Source: Ananas comosus (lineage: Eukaryota; Streptophyta; Magnoliopsida; Poales; Bromeliaceae). Taken from it: a stretch of DNA of 64,000 nucleotides. The stretch lies in the NCBI RefSeq assembly GCF_001540865.1, contig NC_033621.1, forward strand, positions 15,188,213 through 15,252,212, written 5' to 3'. This document shows positions 35,701 to 45,561 of this stretch, piece by piece. A program made the position numbers and the translations under genes. Under the pieces are notes generated by a model. It did not search any database. It was given only the letters and a program-made list of their open reading frames with translations, and was not told the DNA's origin. Numbering within the stretch: position 1 is the first letter of the stretch; every line of letters starts with the position of its first letter.

Positions 35701-36780
35701 TCTGGGCGGGGGCGGCGACGGTGCGGGAGGGGTTGCGAGCTCAGCTCAGCCCGAGCTCGCCTAGGGAGCCCGCAGGGTGGCTGCAGCATGGCGGCGGCGC
35801 TTGGCGACGGCGACAGTCGACGGGGGAGGTCGCCGGGGCTCCAGAGGAGAAGCCAGGGGTGGCCTCAGGCGGCGGCGGCGCGAGGGAAGGGAGCTGAAGC
35901 TCCCTCGGCCGGAGCTGGCCAACTAGGCCACAAGGTGGCTGCAGTGCGGCGGCAGCGACCGGCCGGGGGAGGTCGCCGGAGCTCAGGGGTGACGCTGGAG
36001 AGGGGCCAAAGGGAGGGAAGTGTCCAGCACCACCTTCGGCCAAAGAAGACATGGAGGGAAGCGGTGGAGGAGAAGAAAAAGAAAGAGGATGTGGCTAAGG
36101 CTGCGGCTGCTGGCCGGGGCTCTGTCGGCGGCGGCCGAGGCTCGGTCGACGACGGTCGGGAGGCGCACGGCGCACGAGGTGAGGTGGAATAGGCGGCTGG
36201 GAGTCAGCTCGGGGCTAGGGTTAGGGTTTGCACCATGCAAACCCTAAATGGGCTGTATATACATAAGGTGTAATTGTGTATAAAGTCCACCAAACTCGAA
36301 TATTTAGAACCGAGTCTCTCACAACGCAAGTAAAACGTGCGAACATACCCTCAAGTTCAATTTCATGCAAAACGGTACATAAAATGTAGGGCTTATCGCA
36401 AAATTATCGTTTTGCCATCTATGACCCCCTTGATCAACGCGCGATATCAGGAGATCCGTCCGCCAGATTTGCAAACGGATGGCACTAGTGCATTCAGCAC
36501 GGCTGAAACAACAAATTCATGATTTTGTTTCGCCTGGTTTGGTCGCAGATTCGCGACGAAACCCATCATCTCTCCCCAATAGGCAAAATCACGCACAAAT
36601 ACATAGAATGCATGTGTCTCTAGTTTTCTCGAAAACTGTGCATCAAACCTGAAATCCGTCAACGCCAATGGTTACAGAATAGTCGGGCTATTGAAAACGA
36701 GCTATTGGATCGCTATGAACGGAGTCCGATACACACCAGAAGCCATCTCTCCTCATTGGCCTCTCCGAAAATCCGGGTTT
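32792..36780 (+). mobile_element. Large TGTCACGCCCC-type LTR or LTR-derived segment
   Basis: It starts TGTCACGCCCCGGGGC directly after the copia gag. The same start and first 160 bp occur inside the Helitron at 20296-20457, and the overall style resembles the solo LTR at 26567. A TATA-like TGTATAAAGTCC lies at about 36278. Its right end lies near 36780, where Tat1 sequence resumes; I could not find an LTR end or target duplication there, so the right side may be deleted. Confidence 0.5.
35285..36245. other. GC-rich low-complexity block inside the large LTR
   Basis: Open in several frames, the longest 281 codons at 35347-36192 (Arg/Gly/Ala/Ser-rich). It lies upstream of the LTR TATA-like site and contains GCTAGGGTTAGGGTTTG near its end. 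No domain, and equal openness on both strands, argue against a gene. Confidence 0.5.
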
Positions 36781-36782
36781 CT

Positions 36783-37914
36783 ATGGTTTAGGTGTAGCTA
36801 TTTTTAACTTCTAAAATCAATACAAATTCTTTTTTTTTATTTTTCTTATATACATGAACTATATTAGCAAGCCAATCAACCTAACGAGCCGCTCTAATAA
36901 ATCCGACTCTCAAATGATTTTTTCAATTTTATTTTTGATTTCAAGTATAATACTCGGCTCAAACCAACAAGCCGATTGTTTAAAAGGCCTAAATCCTTTT
37001 TTTTTTAAGGATCCTTTGTTCTACATTCTCTCGATTGAGTCTTAGCATCATTTCATAACTCCATATGAAACAATTCTTGTATTGCTTTAACAAACCACTT
37101 TCTCTTGGTGGTCCGCGAAAAGCTTAGTATTGATAAGGATCATTCAATTATCATCATCCGACCCTAGATTAAATTCTATTAGAGGGTCTTGAACCTCTAA
37201 TTTCTTCTCGCCCATTTTGGTTGGCCATTCTTCAAATTTTCTCGCCTTCTTATCATAGGCCTTAGTAGTACTAGCCGAATCATGAAACTCATCGGCCTCT
37301 ATGGTTGGCTCTTCATTCCGAAGTTCCATCAAAGCCTCGGCTCCCCTAACTGCTCGTGCTCCATTTTAACCAAGCTGGCGGCACCTCACTTGTCACCGAA
37401 ACTCTGCTTCATTTTGGACAATCACCTGTACTCCATCTTCAGTGATCCGGGCAAATAACACCTTTTGCTAGATCTGCCTCGGCTTAATTAACATGACCAA
37501 TGCTTCCCTTACATTAATCATCTGTGGTCTCCATTCGGCTGTAATCTATTCCTCGTGATCTCCAACCTATTGGAACAACTTTTCACGTAGGGTCAAAAAA
37601 ACACATTCATTGGCGTGAATCCAATCACGCCCAAGTAACAAGTTGTAGTGGCTTTTGGCGTCCCCCACAGAAAAATCCTTGCTTAGAGTTTTCGACCCTG
37701 TCGTCAACTCGGCCATCAAAATTCCTCACGCTTTTTGACCGTTACTTGTAAAATCAGTCATTGTCATGTCGATAGGCTTCAAGTCAACCTCATCTTTGCC
37801 TAACTTTTTGAAAAATGAAGTTGGCACTAGAATCACCATAACTCCTACATCCACAATTACTCGGCTGACTGGTCATCCTTCGATCAAGGCCTTTATAAAT
37901 AATGGCCTTACAAA
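36783..37914 (-). pseudogene. Tat1 pol fragment: reverse transcriptase N-part and protease
   Basis: Colinear with Tat2 48830-50095 on the minus strand. It has the reverse-transcriptase start region (about 36800-36900) and the linker with EVQDPLIEFNLGSDDDN (37144-37200). Then come the LGRDWIHANEC-type protease tail (about 37600-37640) and the protease active-site region near 37830-37860. Stops and shifts break it throughout. It is interrupted at 37915 by a CACTA element inserted in the protease region. Confidence 0.72.
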
Positions 37915-38604
37915 CACTACAAGAAAATATAGTATTGGTGGCAAAAATAAGATGGTGACAAAATTTATTGCCACTGTATAGTTATCTATGGTGGCGATAG
38001 AAAAAATCACCACTAATTAATTAATTTAAAGTGGCGATACTGGTTTTACCACTAAATGAATATTTTGTCGCCACTATTTGGTTATCTATAATGGCGATAA
38101 AAAAAATTGTCACAAATTAATTAATTTAAAGTGGCGATACTGGTTTTACCACTAAATGAATATTTTGTCGCCACTATTTGGTTATCTATAATGGCGATAA
38201 AAAAAATTGTCACAAATTAATTAATTTAAAGTGGCGATAAATATTTGCCACAAAATGAAACACATTTAGTGGCAACAAATATTTGCCATTAAATGATATA
38301 TTTAGTGGCGACTAATATTTGCCATCAATTGTCTCCTTTAGTGGCGACAAATATTTGCCGCCTAAAGTTGAACATTGGTGGCAATAAGTAGTTGCCACCA
38401 AATCCTAGCAATTGGTGGCGACATTTTGTCGCCGCTAAATGATACCCTTTCGTGGTGACTTTTGTCGCCACAAAAAATTACATTTAAAGTGGCAACGGCA
38501 ACATGTGGCGACAACTTTTGTCGCCATTATAGACATTTGGTGGTGATATTTTGTATATTCGGTGGCCACTATAGTCGCCACCGAATGATAGTTATCTTGT
38601 AGTG
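37915..38604. mobile_element. Non-autonomous CACTA element (690 bp)
   Basis: It starts CACTACAAGAAAATATAG and ends TATCTTGTAGTG (the complement of CACTACAAGATA), flanked by a 3-bp target duplication AAA on each side (37912-37914, 38605-38607). The interior is almost all subterminal-type repeats: GTGGCGAT/ATCGCCAC words in both orientations, with a roughly 118-bp unit nearly perfectly doubled at 37990-38225. It has the same termini and repeats as CACTA3 at 60122. It needs TNP1/TNP2-type proteins in trans. Confidence 0.92.
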
Positions 38605-38607
38605 AAA

Positions 38608-40373
38608 CCTATTCTGAGGAGCTGAAAGTTTCTCAAAGATCACCTTGTCGGTTCTGTCTGTACTCTCCAGTTGAAGCTGAGCCACTTGCAACTCCTCTTC
38701 ATATTGAGGCTGCCCCTACCGCTACTTGAAATGGCATCGACAGAGCATACAGCATATTTACTCAAGTCAATTTTCTTTCGACCAATTTCTCTTCGGTCCT
38801 AGCTTTCTTCTCTTTAGACTTTTTTATTTTTTCGCCAAGAATTCTTCTTCTCGAGTTGTCTCTCTTAGCTAGCCACCTTTTTCTTTTCATGGCGGCTTTT
38901 AAGGAAGTAATCTTCTCCTCCAACTTTCTTCTAAGATCCTCCTTTGTCTGCTTCAATGTCGTAGGCCGAACAACCTGTGATTTCAATCAAGGCAGTGCGG
39001 ATGAACCACTTGCCTCATGATTGTTCTTTATGGGCCTCCATGGATGCTGATATGCCAGCCGTCTTTAGATGTTCGGTCGCAACCCCTTGGCTTCATTCCA
39101 ATCTCCGGCTTGCATTCTTTGTTGCTGCCTTTTTTTAGTTTTCATCATGACCGGCCCATACTATTGGGTTGGTCCTCTAGCAACATACACTGATCAACTG
39201 GCACATTTGTTGACATCTTCACAATCCTCAAATATTTTTTTAATATTTTTCTCTTTTGCCACGGATTTAGCCATGGCTAAATCCCCAGCTCATTTACCAA
39301 TCTTCGACCGAGTGTCTCAATTGCATTCTTGGTTATCCCCTCAAATTCAGGATCAACTCTCGACCTTATTGTTTGGTACCTTATTGGCCGATAGCCTTGA
39401 TTCTATTGCGGATTACCGAAAATTTGCCTCTCAAGGTTTTTTCAGTTATCATCATCATTTTTATTGCAAAATTCTTTTATTACTCTTTTAATCAGCCACT
39501 CCAGATCAGAATCCACATTTTCATTGGATCCCTCTTCTAATTACTTATCAGAATCAATTTCTCCAACCGAAAGGTTCCCCCACTCTTCAGGATATACTAG
39601 GGACTCTTGCCATTCTTCGGTTATTTTCTTCTCTTTGATAATCACTTCCCAGTCTTTCCTCTTTATTTTGGCCTTGCATTTCATACAGAGCCGAATCTTT
39701 CTTCTCGCCACTCCTACAACCTCTTGGAACTCCTTTTCCTGCCGCATTGGCTTTTTTTCCTTATTATCCACTATATTGACCTGCGCAGAAGAAGTATTCT
39801 TATCAATTTGTATCTTATTTCTATTTTCTTGAACGGCAAAAAATCAGTCGACCCTTATTGATTTCTTTTTGAATTCGTCTTTTAAAGATTGTACTATCGT
39901 TTCTTTTATGCTTTAGGAATTGTGCCAGTTACCATACTTCCTTCTTTCGAACTCTTTATTCGAAGGTAAAATTTGCTCTTCTTGAAGTTTGATTCTTCCA
40001 TCTTCATATAAACAGTCAAAAATTTAATCAGTCTTTACTATATGAAAAGAATAAGTAGAAGCCGAGACTCAAGCTCTAGCCTTGTTGGTCTTCGTCGGCT
40101 TTAAGAATGAACATTTATACAACTGACGATTTTTTATCATCTCAGCCACATAAACTTTGGCTTCATCTACTGATTTTTCGCTTTCACTCGATTGACTTAG
40201 CACTTCTTGAGTCAAAGCTTCTTCTACAAACGAGACATTTTTTCTTTTCCTCTATTCCAATTTTTGCCTCGCCTCTAGAATACCAAAATTGAAAAGATTT
40301 GAGAAGTATCAATTTTCAAAATGATCTTTTATTTTAAAATGGAGGCCACTGAAGGTCATCTTTGCAAACTCAA
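38608..40373 (-). pseudogene. Tat1 gag and gag-pol linker remnant
   Basis: Minus-strand pieces match Tat2 gag in order. KSQVVRPT..LRRKLEEKITSLK (38762-38986) corresponds to the MNRRELEDKIASLE segment at 50390-50420. VARRKIRLCMKCKAKIKRKDWE (39640-39720) corresponds to AHAKRNFRFCVRCKAEMMKNDWE at about 51160-51240. The region 40280-40370 matches Tat2 near 52000-52085. It is cut at about 40373 by MITE sequence. Confidence 0.68.
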
Positions 40374-40548
40374 TCATTAAAGTTGATCTAGAGTATTTAA
40401 AGTCTAGAAACTAAATTTCATAATTTATAAATTTTTTTGCATAATGATCAAAGGATCGCAAAATCGATAATTTTTTATGACCTATATGAGTCATTTGCTT
40501 ATTTAACGGTGTAGAGCAATCCAAACTATTTGAACTTTTAATAGAAAA
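40374..40548. mobile_element. Long-core MITE, left-truncated and interrupted
   Basis: The interior of the TA-MITE long core (GATCTAGAGTATTTAAAG, TTTAACGGTGTAGAGCAATC, TTTAATAGAAAA). It is broken at 40548 by the Helitron and resumes for about 20 bp at 42599 (TTCTTTATACTATTTAGAT) before diverging. Confidence 0.68.
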
Positions 40549-40584
40549 CTAGTGAAGGCCCGCGCTTCGTGGCGGAAAATTTAC

Positions 40585-40876
40585 GCAATACCTAAAATAT
40601 TTTCAAATTTTTATTTTTTTTAATTTTCAAATCTAATTTTAAATTTTAAGCTTCAAAAAAATTGAAGAGAGAGAGGAATTAAAAAAATTATTTAAACACT
40701 ATTGCAGGTTAGGATTTTCGGGGCAGAAAATTGCAATACCTAAAATATTTTCAAAATTTTAATTTTTTAATTTTTAAATCTAATTTTAAATTTTAAGCTC
40801 CAAAAAAATTGAAGAGAGAGAGGAATTTAAAAAATTATCTAAACATTATTGCGGATTAGGATTTTCGGGGCCGGGT
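40585..40876. repeat. Two-copy 148-bp tandem repeat
   Basis: GCAATACCTAAAATATTTTC starts at 40585 and again at 40733. Both units continue through TTGAAGAGAGAGAGGAATT and AGGATTTTCGGGGC. Confidence 0.85.
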
Positions 40877-41089
40877 TTCGGAGTCTTGATCGGGTTCGAA
40901 TTTGGATAAGGATTTGTAAAATCCATCAGATTCGAGTTCGGATTCGGATTTAAATTTTAATTTAAAATTAAATTTTAGATTTTATTTTTAATTTTTTTTT
41001 TATCGATAGCCATACAAAATAATTAAAAAAAAATAGGCAAAAGAGAAAAAAAAAAAAAAGTAAGAGAGAGTGGACACGGTGCGGCTCCT

Positions 41090-42185
41090 GCCAGCCTGCG
41101 GCGCCCGCCCAGCCGCCCCGCGCCGGCAACCGCCCCGCTCGCGCTTGGCGAGAGGGCGAATGGAGGAGGAGGACTAGATGAGAGAGCCGGGACCGCGCCC
41201 CCGCTTGCTCGCGGCCGGCCGCTGGGCCTGAGCCCGCCGCCCTCCCGCCCCTCTCGCACGTGTGCGCCCCCGCCCGCCCCGCGCCGGAGCCCAGCCCCCG
41301 CTCCCGCGACGCCGCCCCTCAAGCTTGCTTGCCTGTCGTCTCGCGCCCACGCCGCGCCCGACGCCCTCGCCGGCCCCTTGCGCCCTCGCCGCTCACTCCG
41401 CCCCGCTGAAGCTCGCCCGCCACCCCCCGCCTCCGCGCTGCCTGCCCGCACCTCTGCTCCGCCTGCCGCCCGCTGCCGCCGCCCGCACTGCGGAGAGGTC
41501 GAAGAGAGAGAGAGCGGGGGTGAGGGAAAAGAAGGAAAAGAGAGGGAGGGGAAGAGAGAGGGCAGAGAGCCAGAGAGAGAGTCGGGGGTGGAAGAGGGAG
41601 AGAGCATGGGAGGCCGAGAGGGGTAAAGAGGAGCGGGAAGAGAGGGAGAAAACACCTTTGTCTCTCTCTCCGCCGCGCGCGGCCCTTGGGCCCCCGTGTC
41701 CCCTCATCTCTCTCTCTAACGCGCGGGCCTTAGGACGCCGGTGTCCCCCCTTCTCTCTACCTCCTTTCTCTTTCTCTCTCTCTTTCTCCCCCCTCCCCCC
41801 CGCCCCCCGCGCCCCGCGCGCGGGGGACGGGTCGGGTACCCCTGCCCCCCGCGCTGTTCCCCTCTCTTCTCTACGCCAGGGCTATTGGGCCCCGTAGTTC
41901 CCCCCCCCTCATCGGCTCTCTCTCGCTCTCCCCTCTCTCTGTCTGCTATCTCTCTCTCTCTCTCTCTCTCCTGTCTCTCTGTCTGCCTCTCTCCCCCTCT
42001 CTCCCTCTGTTCTCTCTCTCCCCCTCTTCTTTTCTCTTTCTCTCTTTTCTCTTCTACGCAGAGCGCGGAGAAGCCCACATCCGGCCACAGTTAGAACTCA
42101 CGAAATACCCGTGTCTCCCACTCTCCTCTCTCACGTGGGGGCCCCTTGCGGACCCCCCGCTTGCCCCCTCCCCTCTCTCTCTCTC

Positions 42186-42221
<36 letters not shown>

Positions 42222-42560
42222 GCTCTCCTGCCGCCCAGCGCGTGTGCGGGCGCTGTCGAGTGCCCGGCGGGCGGTACCCCCTGGCGCGCGGCCGTGTCTG
42301 TCCCCTCTCTCTACGCAGGGGCCCTGCGTGCCCCCGTGCCCCTCCCCCCGCAACCCCACCGCACCCCCCCGCAACCCCCACCCCCACCCCGGCTCTCTCT
42401 CTCTCTCGCCTCTCTATAGTCCGCTATCTCCCTCTCTCTCTCCCTCCTCTGTCTACTCTCTCTCTCCCCCTACTCTCCTCGGCTCTCTCTCTCTCTCGGC
42501 TCCCTCCCTCTCTCTTTCTCTCTTTCTCTCTTCCTCGCGAGCGCGGAGAAGCGGCCACGT
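41090..42560. repeat. GC-rich and CT/GA-repeat block in the Helitron
   Basis: CG-rich DNA with long (CT)n runs (for example 41949-41970 and 42174-42219). GCGCGGAGAAGC..GGCCACAG.AGAACTCA occurs at about 42060-42095 and 42540-42578, and CTCTACGC-type units recur at about 41870, 42052 and 42310. All six frames are long and low-complexity (Pro/Ser/Arg); none has a domain, so no gene is called. Confidence 0.65.
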
Positions 42561-42787
42561 CGGCCACAGTAGAACTCAGAAATTAATAAATGTATAGATT
42601 CTTTATACTATTTAGATAACATGTTTATTTATCTATGGTGCCCTTAAATGCAAATAAAAGTTCATACTATAATATTTGTTGGAGCCATCCGTACTAGAGT
42701 AATTTATGTTATGCCTTATCTGATTTTGAAATAATTTTTTTTTTATTTTGAAAACTATGTTACTATATGCAACGTGCATTTAGCTAA

Positions 42788-43939
42788 TCTATATACTAAT
42801 TATAAAAGGGAAAGATTTGTTGACATTTTTCTTCCAAAATGATCGCTTCTCTTAATTCTAATATCTAATCATGAATTAACATATAACTTAAATATTAAAA
42901 AGAAGGGATAATTGCCTATATACCCCTCATACGTTTGAAAATATTCGATTTATTTCTATATTTTTTTTTCTAAAATAGTCCTCATATGTTCCACCGTTAT
43001 TGCAAAGTACCCCCGCAGTTATCTCCTGTTAAGTTAACTTGGGTTAAACGTGAGTTAAACATCTACCACAGTTAAAAAAAATTAAAACGCCAATTTTGTC
43101 CTTAACTTAAGAGCAAATAAAAATGTTGGTGACGGTAGCGGTATATTGGAAAAGACTAAAAGTCAAAATACTTTTTGTGCCCCTGACTTTAAGGGCAAAT
43201 AAGAAAGTCAGTGATGGTGGAAGGGTATATTTGAAAGAGCAAAATAATAATTTTATAAAGATAACAGAGTTAATTAATAGATTTTAACTCTAGAGGTATA
43301 TTAAAAATAGATTAGAACGTAGAAAGGGTATTTTCAATATTAGCCTTCTAAGAGGGGTAAATCGGAAAGTCTGAAAATTTTCAGGGGTATATAAGCAATT
43401 GCTCCTAAAAAAAAATTCTCAAAAGTAATTTTGAAAGAAAAAATTTAGATTGTTAATTTTAATCTAACAAAAGTATATACATTTTGATTCCACAATACCC
43501 TTATTAAAGTGTTGAGTATAGGCAGGAAGCCAGGAACCCTAATAAATATTACCCCCTTTCAAGATATCTTCCATTTTTTTAATATTGGCTCCATTTTTTC
43601 AAATATTAACTGAACATTATTAGTCGTCTCTAGGCCAATAAATTATTTCCTTAAAAATAGAGGCGTAAAAATGCAAGAGACCCTTCATTACCCATTTCCA
43701 TAGTGTCATTTAAACTTTAAAAAATTCACATTTGATAAATAAAATTTTAAAATTTTCACGATTAATAACTTAGGTCCACACTTCATTATTTTAAGTAATT
43801 CACATTAGCTAAATAATCAAAAGACAATAATGGTTTAACTCTATTATGCATATGTTTTCTTGACATTAAAATTTGAAGTTTTTACATATTATATTAAATT
43901 TTTTTTAATGTTACATGCACTGCACGTGCACTAAGCTAG
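42788..43939 (+). mobile_element. Non-autonomous Helitron (1152 bp)
   Basis: The 5' end is TCTATATACTAATTATAAAA (after A). The 3' end has the hairpin TGCACTGCACGTGCA, then CTAAG and CTAG, followed by T. No coding region. The base before its 5' end is the last base of a second apparent Helitron 3' end (ATGCAACGTGCAT hairpin, TTAG, CTAA at 42784-42787). Confidence 0.7.
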
Positions 43940-44279
43940 TGCATTTCATATGATAGATAGTCGTCATGGAGCTGAATCATACTAAGCCGAATTCAAGCCT
44001 TTTTCGATCACTGATCAAATTGTCCATTTACTAGGCTAAGCCTAAATCTTTCCTTTGATCAGTGATAATAATCCTTTGGATTGTCCAATGTCATGCATAA
44101 CGCGCAGGACAAAATAAGGGTAGAGCATAATTTCAGCCCGGATAGAACCTTGCTTCAATTTGAAGAACCAAAGTACGAGGCCAACATAATTTATCATACA
44201 GAGATGAGCTCAAGAACTAGTTACAAAGAGAAGCATAGACATAAAAAAAAGTAGTACGGCAAACGGTGAAATATCTCCC
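43940..44279. other. Intergenic DNA, nothing recognised
   Basis: Contains a short inverted pair (GATCACTGATCAAA / TTTGATCAGTGAT at about 44009 and 44056), possibly a small MITE. No gene. Confidence 0.4.
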
Positions 44280-45021
44280 TGTTCGTAGCTGAAATCCCTA
44301 GTCCTTGACCCGATCAAAGACCCTCCTCGAGAAGCGTGTCGGAATGGAAACGGCTTATGGTACCGACCCTCGAAGTTTGCTCTCTTCAAACAATCAAGCG
44401 ATTCGGCTGACGAGGGATCAAATCAGCCGGGTTCGAAAACCTTTAAAGTAAACTCGGTTCGGCGGGATGAGCCGAATGTACGGACCGAGCGAGAAATGAG
44501 TATGGCAGAAGAGCCGAACTAACAGAAAAGGTAAGAATTGTTCGGCTAGAGGAGCCGAATGCCTTTATATTGAGTGGAAGGAAGTACAGAGGTCGAGTGT
44601 GCCGGATGGCATGCAGACTCGATTGATCTACTTTACGGACTACTCCTAGAAAGAACAGTAAATGCGGGAAAAGAAAAGTTACAGATAAACTACTCCTAGA
44701 GAATGCAGAAAATTGCGAGGAATTAAGGGCAGTCTTTTGTTCGCAAGGCAAAAGACCCCATTTTTAGGGCATTAGTCCCCTATTTATAGATCGCCCCTTG
44801 ATCAGTTATTGCTTTTACACGATCGGCCACTATCTCCTAATATCCCGGACCACCTCCAGCCGATCGGAATCGCATGCAACTGCTTGTGGTTACTGTAACT
44901 TCCTTGAATTAGCGCGACAGTTTACTTTAAAAATTCTTTTGGTGCTCCTGGTGTATGGCCATATTGAAACCTTTGGAGGGAATACCGGCGTACCACCTGT
45001 CCGCGCCTAATTGGCTCAACA
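44280..45021 (-). mobile_element. Tat2: 3' LTR
   Basis: On the plus strand it runs from TGTTCGTAGC to GGCTCAACA, 742 bp. The first 355 bp are about 95% alike to 53270-53634, the interrupted 5' LTR. It is also homologous to the solo LTR at 13112. Immediately inside (about 45022-45032) the minus strand reads GAGGGGGCAAT, a polypurine tract for plus-strand priming. CTATTTATAGATCG near 44780 is the likely LTR TATA region. Confidence 0.88.
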
Positions 45022-45561
45022 ATTGCCCCCTCGGCAGCTTTCAAAGTAACGCTTCGGAAGCTGGCGTAATTCGAGGCGCGACTACTTTTCAAACTCTTGG
45101 TACGGTTTCGTCTCAACAGTCCACTTTTTTGTTGCCGAAATTCCGCCATCATTTTGATAACAAGCGCGATCCGAGGCGTGGTTCTCGATCCGATCAAATT
45201 CAAATTCTCTGTACAAGTAATTGACGTACTCCGAGGCGTGACCCTCTGTACGGTTTAATCTTAGCCGTCCGATCTCGCCCCTATTTTTGTCTCATATGCG
45301 GCATTAATTAGGTCATCTTAATTACCGCCGTCTATTCATCATTATAGCTGACCTCAGAACTCGTTTCGATGCGACGGTTCGACGCCATGGCCTTTTCTTC
45401 TTCCCCAAGCTTCTCCTTCCTTTTGTCTTTTTTGTCCCTTTTTTATTTCTTCCTCGTCTTCTCCGGCGAAGCTTTTCTTTCGCTTCTCTTTACTTCTTCT
45501 TCGTCTTCTCCGACTTCTTTTAATCTTCATCTTTGTTCCCAGCTTCTTTTCTCTTCGAATA
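45022..45561 (+). other. Leader of the antisense PMD gene in Tat2
   Basis: Lies between the 3' LTR and the PMD start. GAGGCG-type words (TTCGAGGCGCGAC, TCCGAGGCGTGG, TCCGAGGCGTGAC) recur three times at about 45070, 45170 and 45230. A pyrimidine-rich stretch (45395-45555) precedes the ATG. It may hold the promoter of the PMD transcript; no clear TATA box. Confidence 0.4.

Larger units (their letters stand above)
40549..42598 (-). mobile_element. Non-autonomous Helitron (about 2050 bp) with GC-rich CT cargo
   Basis: On the minus strand the 5' end is TCTATACATTTATTAATTTC (ending at 42598). The 3' end has a hairpin (CCGCCACGAAGCGCGGG), then CCTTCA and CTAG at 40549-40552, with T following. It splits the MITE exactly between A and T: AAAGAA before the 5' end and TTTTCTATT after the 3' end join into the sequence seen in intact MITEs. 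No Rep/helicase. It carries a 148-bp tandem repeat and a 1.5-kb GC-rich block. Confidence 0.78.

Noticed and set aside
35347..36192. 281-codon open frame on the plus strand
   Set aside because: It lies in a GC-rich LTR segment that is open on both strands and in several frames; the composition is Arg/Gly/Ala-rich with no domain.
39069..39861. Plus-strand frames up to 140 codons
   Set aside because: Antisense shadows of the decayed Tat1 gag on the minus strand.
41023..42597. Many frames of 80-211 codons on both strands
   Set aside because: They come from CT/GA and CG low-complexity Helitron cargo: Pro/Ser/Arg peptides, no domain, mirror frames on the opposite strand.
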